From Lactobacillus sp. S2-2 (lineage in GTDB: Bacteria > Bacillota > Bacilli > Lactobacillales > Lactobacillaceae): a DNA stretch of 64,000 nt. The translations under genes were made by a program, and so were the position numbers. Within the stretch, counting starts at the first letter, position 1. Each line of letters opens with the position of its first letter. Below the pieces are notes generated by a model that saw nothing but the letters and a program-made list of their open reading frames with translations, searched no databases and was not told the origin of the DNA. The stretch lies in contig NZ_WWFA01000011.1 in NCBI RefSeq assembly GCF_021698855.1, positions 160,530 through 224,529 of the forward strand, written 5' to 3'. Below, in pieces: positions 36,803-46,386 of the stretch.

Positions 36803-37747
36803 ATGGAAATTCAACAATTAATTTTAGAAAAAATTAAGGCTTATAAAAATATTATTATTCATCGACATGCTCATCCAGATCCTGATGCAATGGGATCTCA
36901 AAACGGATTAGCAGAAATTTTAAAAGAATCATTTCCTGAAAAAAATATTTATCGAGTTGGTAAACAATATGATACATTTAATTGGATTGGCGAATCTGAC
37001 GATGTGTCTGATGATATTTATAGCGATGCATTAGTTATTGTAGTTGATACAGCTAATCAACCAAGAGTTGATGATATGAGATATGATACTGGTGATTATT
37101 TAATTAAAATTGATCACCATCCAAATGATGATCAATTTGGCGATTTAATGTTGGTTCAAGAAAATGCTTCAAGCACATCAGAAATTATTTTTCAATTATT
37201 TGAAGAATTTAATGAATTGAAACTTACTGATGCAGGTGCTAAAAGTTTATATGCTGGAATTGTTGGAGATACAGGAAGATTTAAATATCAGTCGACTACT
37301 TCTGAAACATTATATGCTGCAAGTGAATTAGCAAAGTATAATTTTTCTACAACTGAAGTTTCTCAAATTGAAGATGAAATTGATTTACCATTATCTAAAT
37401 TATCAGCTTATTTATATAATAATTTAGAAATATTACCTAGTGGACTAGCTTATATAACATTAACCGATGAATTAATTGAACAATTTAATTTAAATGATCA
37501 TAGTACAAATGCGGTTGTGCCACTTCCAGGACTAATTAATGTAGTTAAGACTTGGGCAATTTTTGTTGAAGATCAAGACAAAAGTTATCGAGTTAGATTA
37601 AGATCAAAAGATTTATCAATTAATGAAATTGCGAAGAAACATGATGGTGGTGGTCATCCACTTGCTAGTGGTGCAAAGGCAAAAGACAGTGAAGAAATTA
37701 AACAAATTATTAGTGAATTAAATCAATTATTGATTAATAACCAATAA
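36803..37747 (+). CDS. nrnA: Oligoribonuclease/pAp phosphatase, DHH family (NrnA)
   Basis: A 314-residue DHH-DHHA1 phosphoesterase that degrades short RNA oligonucleotides and 3'-phosphoadenosine 5'-phosphate. Motifs: HAHPDPDAMGSQ (22-33), VVDTANQ (80-86), DHH (104-106) and GGGHPLASGA near residue 286. All catalytic residues look intact. This is relevant because the larger RNase Y in this genome seems inactive. It is 16 bases before the DEAD-box helicase. Confidence 0.93.
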   Translation: MEIQQLILEKIKAYKNIIIHRHAHPDPDAMGSQNGLAEILKESFPEKNIYRVGKQYDTFNWIGESDDVSDDIYSDALVIVVDTANQPRVDDMRYDTGDYLIKIDHHPNDDQFGDLMLVQENASSTSEIIFQLFEEFNELKLTDAGAKSLYAGIVGDTGRFKYQSTTSETLYAASELAKYNFSTTEVSQIEDEIDLPLSKLSAYLYNNLEILPSGLAYITLTDELIEQFNLNDHSTNAVVPLPGLINVVKTWAIFVEDQDKSYRVRLRSKDLSINEIAKKHDGGGHPLASGAKAKDSEEIKQIISELNQLLINNQ

Positions 37748-37763
37748 GAAAGAAGGTAACCTT

Positions 37764-39122
37764 ATGAGCAACTTTAAAGATTATCATTTTAAAGATTATT
37801 TATATAAAGCTTTAGAAGATATAAATTTTAAAACTCCAACTGACATTCAAACTAAAGTTATTCCGACTATTTCACATGGAAAAGATGTTATAGGTAAGTC
37901 TGCGACTGGTAGTGGAAAAACCCATGCATTTTTATTACCTATTTTAAATAAGCTCGAGGAAACTAAACCATATGTTCAAGTCATTATTACAACACCTAGT
38001 CGTGAATTGTCATATCAAATTTATGAAAATGCAAAACAGTTAATTAAATTTAGTGATAAACCAATTAAAATTGCTAATTATGTTGGTGGAACTGATAAGG
38101 AAAGACAAAAAGATAAACTGGAAAATGAACAACCTCAGATTGTAATTGGAACTCCAGGAAGAATTTTAGATTTAGTAAATGATGGTAGTTTAGATATTCA
38201 TACGGCTGATAAATTAGTAATTGATGAAGCTGATATGACATTAGATTTAGGTTTCTTACCTGATGTAGATAAAATAGCCGGTCGTTTGGCAGAAAAACTT
38301 CAAATGATGGTGTTTTCTGCTACAATTCCGAATAAATTACAACCATTCTTAAAAAAATATATGTCTAATCCAGTTTTAGATGACGTACCAGTAGAATCTG
38401 TAATTAGTAAAAATGTTGATAATTGGCTAATTTCAACCAAAGGTAAAGATAAAAATGATTTAATTTATAAATTATTAACAATTGGAAATCCTTATCTAGT
38501 ACTTATTTTTGCAAATACAAAAAAGAGAGTTTCAGAAATTAGTAATTATTTAACTGAACGAGGATTAAAAGTTACAGAAATTCATGGTGGTATTCAACCA
38601 AGAGTAAGAAAAAGAGTTATGAAACAAATTCAAAATTTAGAATATCAATATGTTGTTGCTTCTGACTTAGCTGCTAGAGGAATTGATATTGAAGGTGTAT
38701 CACATGTTATTAATGATGATATTCCTACCGATCAAGAATATTTTATTCATCGTGTGGGAAGAACTGGTCGTAATAATTTAAATGGAACTGCAATTACACT
38801 TTATGAACCTGGCGAAGAAGATGAAATTGCAAGTTTAGAAAAAATGAAGATTAAGTTTAAACCAAAAGAAATTAAAAATGATGAAATTGTTGATTCATAT
38901 GATAGAAATAGAAGAACCCAAAGAAATCAACCTAAATCAAGTTTAGATGGTTCTACATTAGGAACAATTAATAAAAAGAAGAAAAATGTAAAACCTGGTT
39001 ATAAGAAAAAAATTCAAAGAACTATTAAAAGAAAAGAAGAACAACAACGTCGTGTTAAAATTCAACAAGATATTCGAGCTAAAAAGAAACAAAAGAAAAA
39101 GAGTTCGCAGCGTTATCGCTAA
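37764..39122 (+). CDS. cshB: DEAD-box RNA helicase, CshB-like
   Basis: A 452-residue DEAD-box helicase with the Q motif, Walker A ATGSGKT (47-53), DEAD (154-157), FSAT and HRVGRTGR. The C-terminal tail of about 70 residues is very basic (many Lys/Arg), which fits RNA binding. It remodels RNA in ribosome assembly or cold adaptation. Size and neighbourhood (nrnA before, alaS after) fit CshB/YqfR better than CshA. AAGAAGGTAA precedes the ATG. Confidence 0.9.
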   Translation: MSNFKDYHFKDYLYKALEDINFKTPTDIQTKVIPTISHGKDVIGKSATGSGKTHAFLLPILNKLEETKPYVQVIITTPSRELSYQIYENAKQLIKFSDKPIKIANYVGGTDKERQKDKLENEQPQIVIGTPGRILDLVNDGSLDIHTADKLVIDEADMTLDLGFLPDVDKIAGRLAEKLQMMVFSATIPNKLQPFLKKYMSNPVLDDVPVESVISKNVDNWLISTKGKDKNDLIYKLLTIGNPYLVLIFANTKKRVSEISNYLTERGLKVTEIHGGIQPRVRKRVMKQIQNLEYQYVVASDLAARGIDIEGVSHVINDDIPTDQEYFIHRVGRTGRNNLNGTAITLYEPGEEDEIASLEKMKIKFKPKEIKNDEIVDSYDRNRRTQRNQPKSSLDGSTLGTINKKKKNVKPGYKKKIQRTIKRKEEQQRRVKIQQDIRAKKKQKKKSSQRYR

Positions 39123-39125
39123 TAA

Positions 39126-39154
39126 TTGACACTATTAATTATACTCAGTATAAT
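39126..39154 (+). promoter_or_regulatory. Promoter of the alaS T-box transcript
   Basis: A perfect TTGACA (39126-39131), a 17-bp spacer and a perfect TATAAT (39149-39154); the strongest consensus promoter in the window apart from those at the right end. Confidence 0.85.
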
Positions 39155-39161
39155 TTTAATT

Positions 39162-39345
39162 ATGAGGACATGCTAAATAAGTTTATTTGAAGAGACATTC
39201 TTTAATGGTGAAATAGGATGATGATAATTTATTTAGTGCTACCTATTTAATAAATTTAATAAAACATTAAAAGTGGTTAACGAAAACATCGTTGCAAGTA
39301 AAGTGGTACCGCGTTCCGGCGTCTTTGCTAGCAGGGGTGTTTTTT
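39162..39345 (+). promoter_or_regulatory. T-box riboswitch of alaS (tRNA-Ala sensor)
   Basis: The T-box core AAAGTGGTACCGCG is at 39300-39313, followed by a terminator hairpin with many G-T pairs (39319-39328 with 39331-39340) and a T run. In stem I, TAAATAA (39174-39180) pairs with TTATTTA (39230-39236). Directly after comes GTGCTACC, placing a GCT alanine specifier at 39238-39240 with the usual following A. Uncharged tRNA-Ala would switch alaS on. The leader is short. Confidence 0.92.
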
Positions 39346-39364
39346 GTTTAAGGAGGAATTATAA

Positions 39365-42010
39365 TTGAAAAATTTATCTAGTAGTGAAATTAGACAAATG
39401 TTTTTAGATTTTTTTAAGGAAAAAGGACATTCGGTTGAACCTAGTGCTTCATTAATTCCTAAAGATGATGATTCATTATTATGGATTAATTCTGGTGTTG
39501 CAACAATGAAAAAGTATTTTGATGGTTCTGTTGTTCCAAAGAATCCAAGATTAGTTAATTCACAAAAAAGTATTAGAACTAATGATATTGAAAATGTTGG
39601 TGTAACACCAAGACATCAAACTTTATTTGAAATGTTAGGTAATTTTTCAGTCGGAGATTACTTTAAGCAAGAAGTTATTCCTTGGGCATATGAATTAATT
39701 ACAAGTGAAAAATGGTTTGGTTGGGATAAAGAAAAAATTTATGTAACTGTTTATCCAGAAGATTTAGAAACAAAAGAATTATGGAAAAAAGTTGGATTGT
39801 CCGATGATCATATTATCGAAATGAAAGATAATTTTTGGGATATTGGTCAAGGACCTTCAGGACCAGATTCAGAAATTTTTTATGATCGCGGTGAGGAATA
39901 TAATAATGTTTCTGATGACGATCCTGAAAACTTCCCTGGTGGTGAAAATGAAAGATATTTAGAAGTTTGGAATATTGTATTTTCACAATTTAACCATACG
40001 CCAGAAAATACTTATGTACCATTGCCAAGAAAAAATATTGATACGGGAATGGGACTTGAAAGAGTTGTTTCGGTTTTTCAAGATGCTAAAACAAATTTTG
40101 AAACTGATTTATTTCTTCCTATTATTAGAGAAACTGAAAAGTTTACTAATGGTAAAAAATATGGAGAAAATGCAGAACAAGATGTTGCTTTTAAAGTAAT
40201 TGCCGATCATATTCGTACAATTACTTTTGCAATTGGTGATGGAGCACTACCTTCAAATGAAGGACGTGGATATGTCATTAGAAGACTTTTAAGAAGAGCC
40301 TTTATGAATGGACATCAATTAGGAATTAATGGAACATTTTTAAATAAATTAGTGAAAATTGTTGGCAAAATTATGAAGCCACAATATCCTGAAGTGGCAG
40401 AACAAGAAGAATACATTAGTAAAATTGTTGAGAGTGAAGAAAATCGTTTTAATGAGACATTAAGTGAAGGTCTAAAATTACTTAATGATGTGATTGATAA
40501 AACTAAAGAAAATAATCAGAAATTAATTTCCGGAGAAGATGCATTCAAGTTATATGATACTTATGGATTTCCATTAGATTTAACTGAAGAATATGCAGAA
40601 AAATCTGGTATTAAAGTAGATGAAAAAGAATTTGATGCAGAAATGCAAGCTCAAAAGCAACGTGCTAGAGATGCTAGAAGTGATAGTAAATCTATGAAAG
40701 TTCAAAGAGATTTACTACTTAATTTAACTGATAAAAGTGAATATGTAGGATATACTGATTTAAAAGTTAACGATTCAAAATTAATTGATATTATATATGA
40801 TGAAAAATTAGTTGATTTAGCAGAAGCAAATACTGTCGTAGAAATGATTTTTGAAAAGACACCTTTTTATGCTGAAATGGGTGGACAAGTTGCTGATACT
40901 GGATTTATTTATAATGTAGATAAAGAAAAAGTAGCTGAAGTTACAGACGTTCAACATGCGCCTAATGGTCAAAATCTACACACAGTTAAAGTTATTAAAG
41001 ATATGAAAGCTAATGAACAATATATTTTAGAAGTAGATGAAATAAAACATAAATATATTGAAAAAAATCATACAGCTACTCATTTATTAGATCAAACACT
41101 TAGAAATGTATTAGATGATCATACTAAGCAAGCTGGATCCTTAGTTCAACCAAATTACTTAAGATTTGATTTTAATTATTTTGGTCAGTTAACTGATGAA
41201 GATTTATTAAAGATTGAACAAAAAGTTAATGATAAAATTTTTGCTTCTTTAAATGTAGAAACAACTATTACAACCCCTGAAAAAGGTAAAGAAATGGGTG
41301 CGATTGCTTTATTTGATGATAAATATGGTGATGAAGTACGAGTAGTGAATGCAGGAAATTATTCAATTGAGTTTTGTGGTGGAAATCATGTGAAAAATAC
41401 TGATGAAATTGGATTATTTAAAATCGTTTCAGAATCTGGTGTTGGTGCAGGTGTTAGAAGAATTGAAGCCGTTACTTCAAAATATGCATTTGAATATCTT
41501 AATAAAAAAGAAAGTTTATTAAACAGTGTATTTAATAAACTGAAAGCTAATAATATTGAAGAAATTCCACAAAAAATAGATTCAATTCAAACTGATTATA
41601 AAAATCTTGAAAAAATTAATGAATCATTAGAAGCCAAATTAACTAATGCTAAATCAGATGATATTTTTAAACAAGTTTCTGAAATTAATGGTTTTACTGT
41701 AATTAAAGGTGTTATTAAAAATACTAATATGAAACAATTAAGAAAACTTTCTGATAATTGGAGAGAACAAAACTTATCACAAGTTTTAGTTTTAGGAACT
41801 AATGATAATGGTAAAGCTAATTTATTAGTTGCAGTATCAGATGATGGAATAAATAAAGGTATAAAAGCTGGAAATTTAATTAAGGAATTGTCGTTAGCTA
41901 TTAGTGGTAAAGGTGGTGGGAAACCATCACTTGCGCAAGCTGGTGGAGACAATCCAAGTGGATTAAATGATGCAATTAATAATGTAAATAAATACTTTGA
42001 AAATATTTAA
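39365..42010 (+). CDS. alaS: Alanyl-tRNA synthetase
   Basis: A class II synthetase of 881 residues. It has the N-terminal catalytic domain (ATMKKYFDGS, NIDTGMGLER), the editing domain with the zinc ligands HTATH (His569, His573) and CGGNH (Cys671, His675), and the C-Ala domain ending in GGKPSLAQAGG. TTG 39365 is the start, 8 bases after AAGGAGG. It is controlled by the T-box upstream. Confidence 0.98.
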   Translation: MKNLSSSEIRQMFLDFFKEKGHSVEPSASLIPKDDDSLLWINSGVATMKKYFDGSVVPKNPRLVNSQKSIRTNDIENVGVTPRHQTLFEMLGNFSVGDYFKQEVIPWAYELITSEKWFGWDKEKIYVTVYPEDLETKELWKKVGLSDDHIIEMKDNFWDIGQGPSGPDSEIFYDRGEEYNNVSDDDPENFPGGENERYLEVWNIVFSQFNHTPENTYVPLPRKNIDTGMGLERVVSVFQDAKTNFETDLFLPIIRETEKFTNGKKYGENAEQDVAFKVIADHIRTITFAIGDGALPSNEGRGYVIRRLLRRAFMNGHQLGINGTFLNKLVKIVGKIMKPQYPEVAEQEEYISKIVESEENRFNETLSEGLKLLNDVIDKTKENNQKLISGEDAFKLYDTYGFPLDLTEEYAEKSGIKVDEKEFDAEMQAQKQRARDARSDSKSMKVQRDLLLNLTDKSEYVGYTDLKVNDSKLIDIIYDEKLVDLAEANTVVEMIFEKTPFYAEMGGQVADTGFIYNVDKEKVAEVTDVQHAPNGQNLHTVKVIKDMKANEQYILEVDEIKHKYIEKNHTATHLLDQTLRNVLDDHTKQAGSLVQPNYLRFDFNYFGQLTDEDLLKIEQKVNDKIFASLNVETTITTPEKGKEMGAIALFDDKYGDEVRVVNAGNYSIEFCGGNHVKNTDEIGLFKIVSESGVGAGVRRIEAVTSKYAFEYLNKKESLLNSVFNKLKANNIEEIPQKIDSIQTDYKNLEKINESLEAKLTNAKSDDIFKQVSEINGFTVIKGVIKNTNMKQLRKLSDNWREQNLSQVLVLGTNDNGKANLLVAVSDDGINKGIKAGNLIKELSLAISGKGGGKPSLAQAGGDNPSGLNDAINNVNKYFENI

Positions 42011-42027
42011 GAAATTTGAGATTAAAT

Positions 42028-42056
42028 TTGTAGTTTTTAGTTTAATCTAGTATTAT
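42028..42056 (+). promoter_or_regulatory. Promoter of the ireB-yqgF operon
   Basis: TTGTAG (42028-42033), a 17-bp spacer and TATTAT (42051-42056). An inverted repeat (GATTAAA and TTTAATC, about 42020-42047) surrounds the -35 and may be a weak alaS terminator or an operator. Confidence 0.5.
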
Positions 42057-42090
42057 AGCTCTAGGAATTAATTTCACGGGGGTGATTGTA

Positions 42091-42357
42091 TTGGATATAA
42101 AAAAAGATTCAAGTTTGTTAGATTTAAAAAGTGATGAGCAAAAGGATGTTCAAAAAATTATTTTAGAGGCTTATCAGACTTTGATAAATAAAGGTTATAA
42201 TCCATACGATCAGTTTTCCGGATATCTAGTTTCTGGTGATCCAGGATATATTCCACAAGATAATGATGCTAGAAATTTAATTAGAAAATATGATCGTAAT
42301 ATAATAATTGAAGAGATTTTTAATTTTTATATTAATAATCATAGTAAAGAAATGTAG
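42091..42357 (+). CDS. ireB: IreB family regulatory phosphoprotein (UPF0297)
   Basis: An 88-residue protein with [20 protein letters not shown] and [13 protein letters not shown], the UPF0297/IreB signature. In Enterococcus IreB is phosphorylated by the IreK kinase and affects cephalosporin tolerance. I choose TTG 42091, 7 bases after the GGGGGTG site; GTG 42082 lies inside it. It heads the conserved set ireB-yqgF-UPF0473. Confidence 0.9.
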   Translation: MDIKKDSSLLDLKSDEQKDVQKIILEAYQTLINKGYNPYDQFSGYLVSGDPGYIPQDNDARNLIRKYDRNIIIEEIFNFYINNHSKEM

Positions 42358-42364
42358 GGTTTAT

Positions 42365-42796
42365 ATGAGATTGATGGGACTAGATGTTGGTTCTAAAACT
42401 GTTGGAGTTGCAATTAGTGATTTATTAGGTTGGACTTCTCAAGGAATCGAAATTGTTTCAATTGATGAAGAAAATGAATATTTTGGATTAGATCGAATTG
42501 GCGAATTAGTTAAAGAGCATGAAGTTACTGGATTTGTGATTGGTTTACCGAAAAATATGAATAATTCTTCTGGTCCAAGAGTTGATGCCGCAAAAAAATA
42601 TGGTTCCTTATTAAAAGATAAATTTGGATTACCAATTGATTTTGAAGATGAAAGATTAACCACGGTTGAAGCTGAAAGAATGTTAATTGAAAAAGCTGAT
42701 GTATCAAGAAATAAGAGAAAAAAAGTAATTGATAAATTAGCAGCAGGATTAATATTACAAAGTTATTTAGATAAAAAAGGCAAATTATTGCAATAA
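42365..42796 (+). CDS. yqgF: Putative pre-16S rRNA nuclease / Holliday junction resolvase YqgF
   Basis: A 143-residue RNase H-fold protein with [14 protein letters not shown] at the start, [10 protein letters not shown] in the middle and [10 protein letters not shown], the usual YqgF/RuvX acidic residues. It is held to be involved in maturing the 16S rRNA 5' end. The true start is ATG 42365; the frame open from 42308 is part of ireB in another frame. It lies 7 bases after ireB. Confidence 0.94.
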   Translation: MRLMGLDVGSKTVGVAISDLLGWTSQGIEIVSIDEENEYFGLDRIGELVKEHEVTGFVIGLPKNMNNSSGPRVDAAKKYGSLLKDKFGLPIDFEDERLTTVEAERMLIEKADVSRNKRKKVIDKLAAGLILQSYLDKKGKLLQ

Positions 42797-42813
42797 TGGA
42801 AAAGAGGACTTTT

Positions 42814-43110
42814 ATGAGTAACGAAACTGAATCAAACCAAATTACATTAGTTGATGAAAATGGAAATGAAATTCTTTATGATGTCTTATTCACATTCGAA
42901 TCTGAAGATTATGATCGTTCATATATTTTCATTTATCAAGCAAGTAGCAATGAAGATGACGAAGTTGATATTGAAGCATATGCCTTACCAAAAGGTGATG
43001 ATCCAGCTGATCCACAAGGTGGAGAATTAATGCCAATTGAAGATGATGGCGAGTGGGATATGGTTGAATCAATGTTGAATACATTTTTACAAGATAACGA
43101 AGAAGAATAA
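42814..43110 (+). CDS. UPF0473 / DUF1292 family protein (YrzB-like)
   Basis: A 98-residue, strongly acidic protein containing ITLVDENGNEILYDVLFTFE and the DPADPQGGELMPIEDDGEWD segment typical of DUF1292. The function is unknown. It forms a conserved trio with ireB and yqgF. The start is ATG 42814, since AAAAGAGGA lies 5 bases upstream; ATG 42796 overlaps the yqgF stop and lacks a site. A strong terminator follows. Confidence 0.92.
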   Translation: MSNETESNQITLVDENGNEILYDVLFTFESEDYDRSYIFIYQASSNEDDEVDIEAYALPKGDDPADPQGGELMPIEDDGEWDMVESMLNTFLQDNEEE

Positions 43111-43112
43111 TT

Positions 43113-43143
43113 AAAAGCACTGATATGATGTCAGTGCTTTTTT
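43113..43143 (+). terminator. Terminator after the UPF0473 gene
   Basis: An 11-bp perfect stem (43113-43123 with 43131-43141), a 7-base loop and a T run. Confidence 0.9.
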
Positions 43144-43162
43144 AGTCAATTCTTTTAAATCA

Positions 43163-43171
43163 TGCTAAAAT
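43163..43171 (+). promoter_or_regulatory. Extended -10 promoter for zapA-cvpA-mutS2
   Basis: TGC-TAAAAT, 25 bases before the zapA start, after the preceding terminator. Confidence 0.45.
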
Positions 43172-43195
43172 ATCATTTAAGAGAGGTATTAAAGA

Positions 43196-43441
43196 ATGAA
43201 CAATAAAAAACGTTTTAAAGCAGATATTCAAGGTAAAACATATACTTTTATTGGAGATTCATCTGATGAACATATGCGAGCTGTTTCTGAACTTTTAAAT
43301 CAACAAATAGAACAACTTAAAGTTAGTTCTCCTAATAGTAGTAATGAAGATTTGGCAATTTTAATTGCTTTTAACTCAATGTCTAATCAAATTAAAAAAC
43401 AAATTGAAATTGATGAATTAAAAAAAGGTAATGAAGATTAG
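43196..43441 (+). CDS. zapA: Cell division protein ZapA
   Basis: An 81-residue ZapA with FKADIQGKTYTFIGDSSDEH at the N-terminus and a C-terminal coiled coil. ZapA binds and bundles FtsZ. AGAGGTA precedes the ATG. It lies 9 bases before the CvpA-family gene, an arrangement (zapA-cvpA-mutS2-trxA) common in Bacilli. Confidence 0.93.
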   Translation: MNNKKRFKADIQGKTYTFIGDSSDEHMRAVSELLNQQIEQLKVSSPNSSNEDLAILIAFNSMSNQIKKQIEIDELKKGNED

Positions 43442-43450
43442 GAGTTATAT

Positions 43451-43930
43451 ATGTATTTTTCGATTTTAATTATTTTAATATTTTGTAGTTCTTTTTATAT
43501 AGGATATAAAAAGGGGTTAATTAAGCTAATATTAAGTTTATTTGGATATTTAATAATTTTATTAATTTCATATTTTAGTTTAAATTATATGACTATATTT
43601 TTAAAAAAATGGTTATATCCAATTATCGAAATAGATTCTAAAAATAATTTAACTAAGTTAATAATTTTTATTGCTTTATTTGTGATTATTTCAATTATAG
43701 TTAGAGCAATTTTTAAATTATTAGATAATATTTTAAAATTTCCTATTTTAAAACAATTAAATTCAATTTTAGGTGGATTAGTTGCGGTTATATTAGGTTG
43801 TTTATTAGTATACTTAATCATTTATTTAAGTATACATTATGATAATCATTTAATTTTAGATCAATATTATAAATCAGATATATCTCAATATATTTATAAT
43901 CAAATTAACTTAATTTTATTGAATCAATAG
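43451..43930 (+). CDS. CvpA family membrane protein
   Basis: A 159-residue protein with four hydrophobic helices, opening with a short periplasmic side and GYKKGLIKLILSLFGYLI, a typical CvpA/YshB motif. B. subtilis YshB has the same position before mutS2. Role: colicin V production in E. coli, otherwise uncertain. AGGAG is close to the ATG. Confidence 0.88.
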   Translation: MYFSILIILIFCSSFYIGYKKGLIKLILSLFGYLIILLISYFSLNYMTIFLKKWLYPIIEIDSKNNLTKLIIFIALFVIISIIVRAIFKLLDNILKFPILKQLNSILGGLVAVILGCLLVYLIIYLSIHYDNHLILDQYYKSDISQYIYNQINLILLNQ

Positions 43931-43953
43931 GAATAGTAGGTGAGTGATAAAAA

Positions 43954-46311
43954 ATGAATTCAAAAATAATTGAAACATTAGAATATAATAAAATAAAAGA
44001 AAAAATTGCAAATTATATTCTAACAGAAAAAGGATTAGATGATTTAAATCAATTAGAACCATCAAATAATAAAGAAAATGTAAAAGATATGATTGATGAG
44101 ACTGCGGATGGATATCGTATTTATCAATTAAATAAAGAAATTCCGATTCCTAAAGTTAAAAATATTAATCCATTAGTTCAAAGATTAGCAATTGATGCTA
44201 ATCTAAGTGGAACAGAATTTTCTACAATTAGAAAAATTTTAATTGCAACTGATTCAGTAAAAAATTTTTTTGAAATATTGTCTGATGATAAAGTTGATTT
44301 AACAAGATTATATAATGTTGTAGATGAACTTTATTCTTTACCCGAATTAACTAAGAAAATTAAAATATCAATTGATTATCAAGGAAATATTCTAGATAGT
44401 GCATCTAGAGAATTATTTAATATTAGAAGAAAAATAATTCGTTTTGAAGATGATATTAAAGGGAAAATGAATAAATATACATCTGGTAAATATTCTAAAT
44501 ATTTGAGTGAAGGAATTGTTACTTTTAGAAATTCAAGATATGTAATCCCAGTTAAAGCAGAATATAAAAATATGTTTGGTGGCATTGTTCATGATGAAAG
44601 TGCTAGTGGACAAACACTTTATATAGAACCATCCAGTGTTATTTCTTTAAATAATGATTTGAAAAGATTCCAATTAGATGAAATAAAAGAAGAGAAAAAA
44701 ATTTTAATGGATTTATCTAATATGATTAGACCATATCAATTAGAATTAACTCAAAACTCTGATACTTTAGCGAAACTAGATTTAATTTCAGCTAAGGCAA
44801 AATATGCTGGTATAAATAATTATACTAAACCCATTATTTCTGAAAATAATGTTATTCAGTTAAAAAATGCTAAGCATCCTTTAATTTATGCTAATAAAGT
44901 TATTGGTAATGATATTTCAATTGGAGAAGAATATAATCAAATTGTTATAACTGGACCAAATACTGGTGGAAAGACAATTACAATTAAAACAATTGGTCTT
45001 TTACAACTAATGGCTCAATCTGGAATGTTTATAAGTTGTAATGAAGAAAGTCAGATTGCAGTTTTAGATGATATTTTTGCTGATATTGGTGATGATCAAT
45101 CAATTGAGCAAAATCTAAGTACTTTTTCATCTCATATGGAAAATATTATTAATATTTTAAAGCAAATGAATAATAATAGTTTAATTTTGATTGATGAATT
45201 AGGATCTGGAACAGACCCTAAAGAAGGTGCAGCACTTGCAATGTCTATTTTAGAATGGATTAGTAATTGTGGTGCTAAAGTAATTGCAACGACACATTAT
45301 CCAGAGTTAAAAGTTTATGGATATAATCATCCTAAGACAATTAATGCATCGATGGAATTTGATGATGTAAGTTTAAAACCAACCTACAAATTATTAATTG
45401 GAATTCCTGGAAAAAGTAATGCATTAAATATTGCTAAAAGGTTAGGATTAAATACTCAAATAATAGACAATGCAAATAATTTATTTGATGATGATAGTCA
45501 AAAAATTAATAACATGATTGAAAAATTAACAACACAAGCTAAGAGAGCTGAAGATAAAGCTGATGAACTTGAAAATTCAATAGAATTAACAAATGATTTG
45601 TATAATGATTTAGAAAAAAATTATACCAAATATAAAGAAAATAAAGAGCACATGTTATTTGTAGCTGATCAGAAGGCTAATGAAATTGTATCAAAGACAA
45701 AGAAAAAAGCTGATGATATAATAGCTGATTTACGTAGCAAACAAACAAAAGCAAATCACAATATAAAAGAAAATGAATTAATTGATGCAAAAGGTGAGAT
45801 TAATTCTTTAGAAAGAAATCCAATTCCAAAAAATAATCGTGTTTTAAGGAAAGCAAAAGCTAAAAAACAATTTAAGGAAAATGATGATGTTTTAGTTAAG
45901 TCTTATGGTCAAAAAGGGGTATTATTAAAAAAATCCGGTGAAACTGAATGGAATGTTCAAATAGGTATCCTAAAAATGAAAATAGATGAAGATGATTTGG
46001 AAAAAATTAATGTTGATACTGATAATAATCAATATAAACCATCAGTTAGAAAGTCATCTTCAGCTGGAGTATCAACTTCACTTGATTTGAGAGGTGAAAG
46101 GTACGAAAATGCTATGAATAGATTAGAATCATATTTAGATTCAGCAATGCTTGCAGGTTATCCGAGTGTTACAATTATTCATGGAAAAGGTACAGGAGCA
46201 TTAAGAGAAGGAGTAATTAACCACTTAAAGAATAATCGTAGAATAGCTTCGTATGAATTTTCATCACCAAGTAATGGTGGTGATGGATCAATGGTTGTTA
46301 ACTTTAAATAA
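43954..46311 (+). CDS. mutS2: Endonuclease MutS2
   Basis: A 785-residue MutS paralogue without the mismatch-binding domain. Walker A GPNTGGKT is at 334-341, followed by LIDELGSGTDPKEGAAL and a TTHYPELK signature. The C-terminal Smr nuclease domain (LDLRGERYENA to the end, about 712-785, with IIHGKGTGALREG) is intact. In Bacilli MutS2 acts in ribosome rescue on collided ribosomes and limits recombination. GGTGAGTGA precedes the ATG. Confidence 0.96.
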   Translation: MNSKIIETLEYNKIKEKIANYILTEKGLDDLNQLEPSNNKENVKDMIDETADGYRIYQLNKEIPIPKVKNINPLVQRLAIDANLSGTEFSTIRKILIATDSVKNFFEILSDDKVDLTRLYNVVDELYSLPELTKKIKISIDYQGNILDSASRELFNIRRKIIRFEDDIKGKMNKYTSGKYSKYLSEGIVTFRNSRYVIPVKAEYKNMFGGIVHDESASGQTLYIEPSSVISLNNDLKRFQLDEIKEEKKILMDLSNMIRPYQLELTQNSDTLAKLDLISAKAKYAGINNYTKPIISENNVIQLKNAKHPLIYANKVIGNDISIGEEYNQIVITGPNTGGKTITIKTIGLLQLMAQSGMFISCNEESQIAVLDDIFADIGDDQSIEQNLSTFSSHMENIINILKQMNNNSLILIDELGSGTDPKEGAALAMSILEWISNCGAKVIATTHYPELKVYGYNHPKTINASMEFDDVSLKPTYKLLIGIPGKSNALNIAKRLGLNTQIIDNANNLFDDDSQKINNMIEKLTTQAKRAEDKADELENSIELTNDLYNDLEKNYTKYKENKEHMLFVADQKANEIVSKTKKKADDIIADLRSKQTKANHNIKENELIDAKGEINSLERNPIPKNNRVLRKAKAKKQFKENDDVLVKSYGQKGVLLKKSGETEWNVQIGILKMKIDEDDLEKINVDTDNNQYKPSVRKSSSAGVSTSLDLRGERYENAMNRLESYLDSAMLAGYPSVTIIHGKGTGALREGVINHLKNNRRIASYEFSSPSNGGDGSMVVNFK

Positions 46312-46327
46312 GTTGTATGCAATCTAT

Positions 46328-46355
46328 TTGAAAAAATTTTTTAAACTGTTATACT
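46328..46355 (+). promoter_or_regulatory. trxA promoter
   Basis: TTGAAA (46328-46333), a 16-bp spacer ending in TGT and TATACT (46350-46355), making a combined -35 and extended -10 promoter. Confidence 0.7.
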
Positions 46356-46386
46356 TACTATTAATAAGAGAAGGAGGTATTTTATT

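Noticed and set aside
41596..41952. Minus-strand open frame inside alaS (118 codons)
   Set aside because: Antisense shadow of the C-Ala domain, with no promoter or ribosome binding site.
42020..42048. Inverted repeat after alaS as a terminator
   Set aside because: The arms (GATTAAA/TTTAATC) are 7 bp, AT-rich, with a long loop and no T run; the -35 of the ireB promoter lies inside. I mention it only as part of that promoter region.
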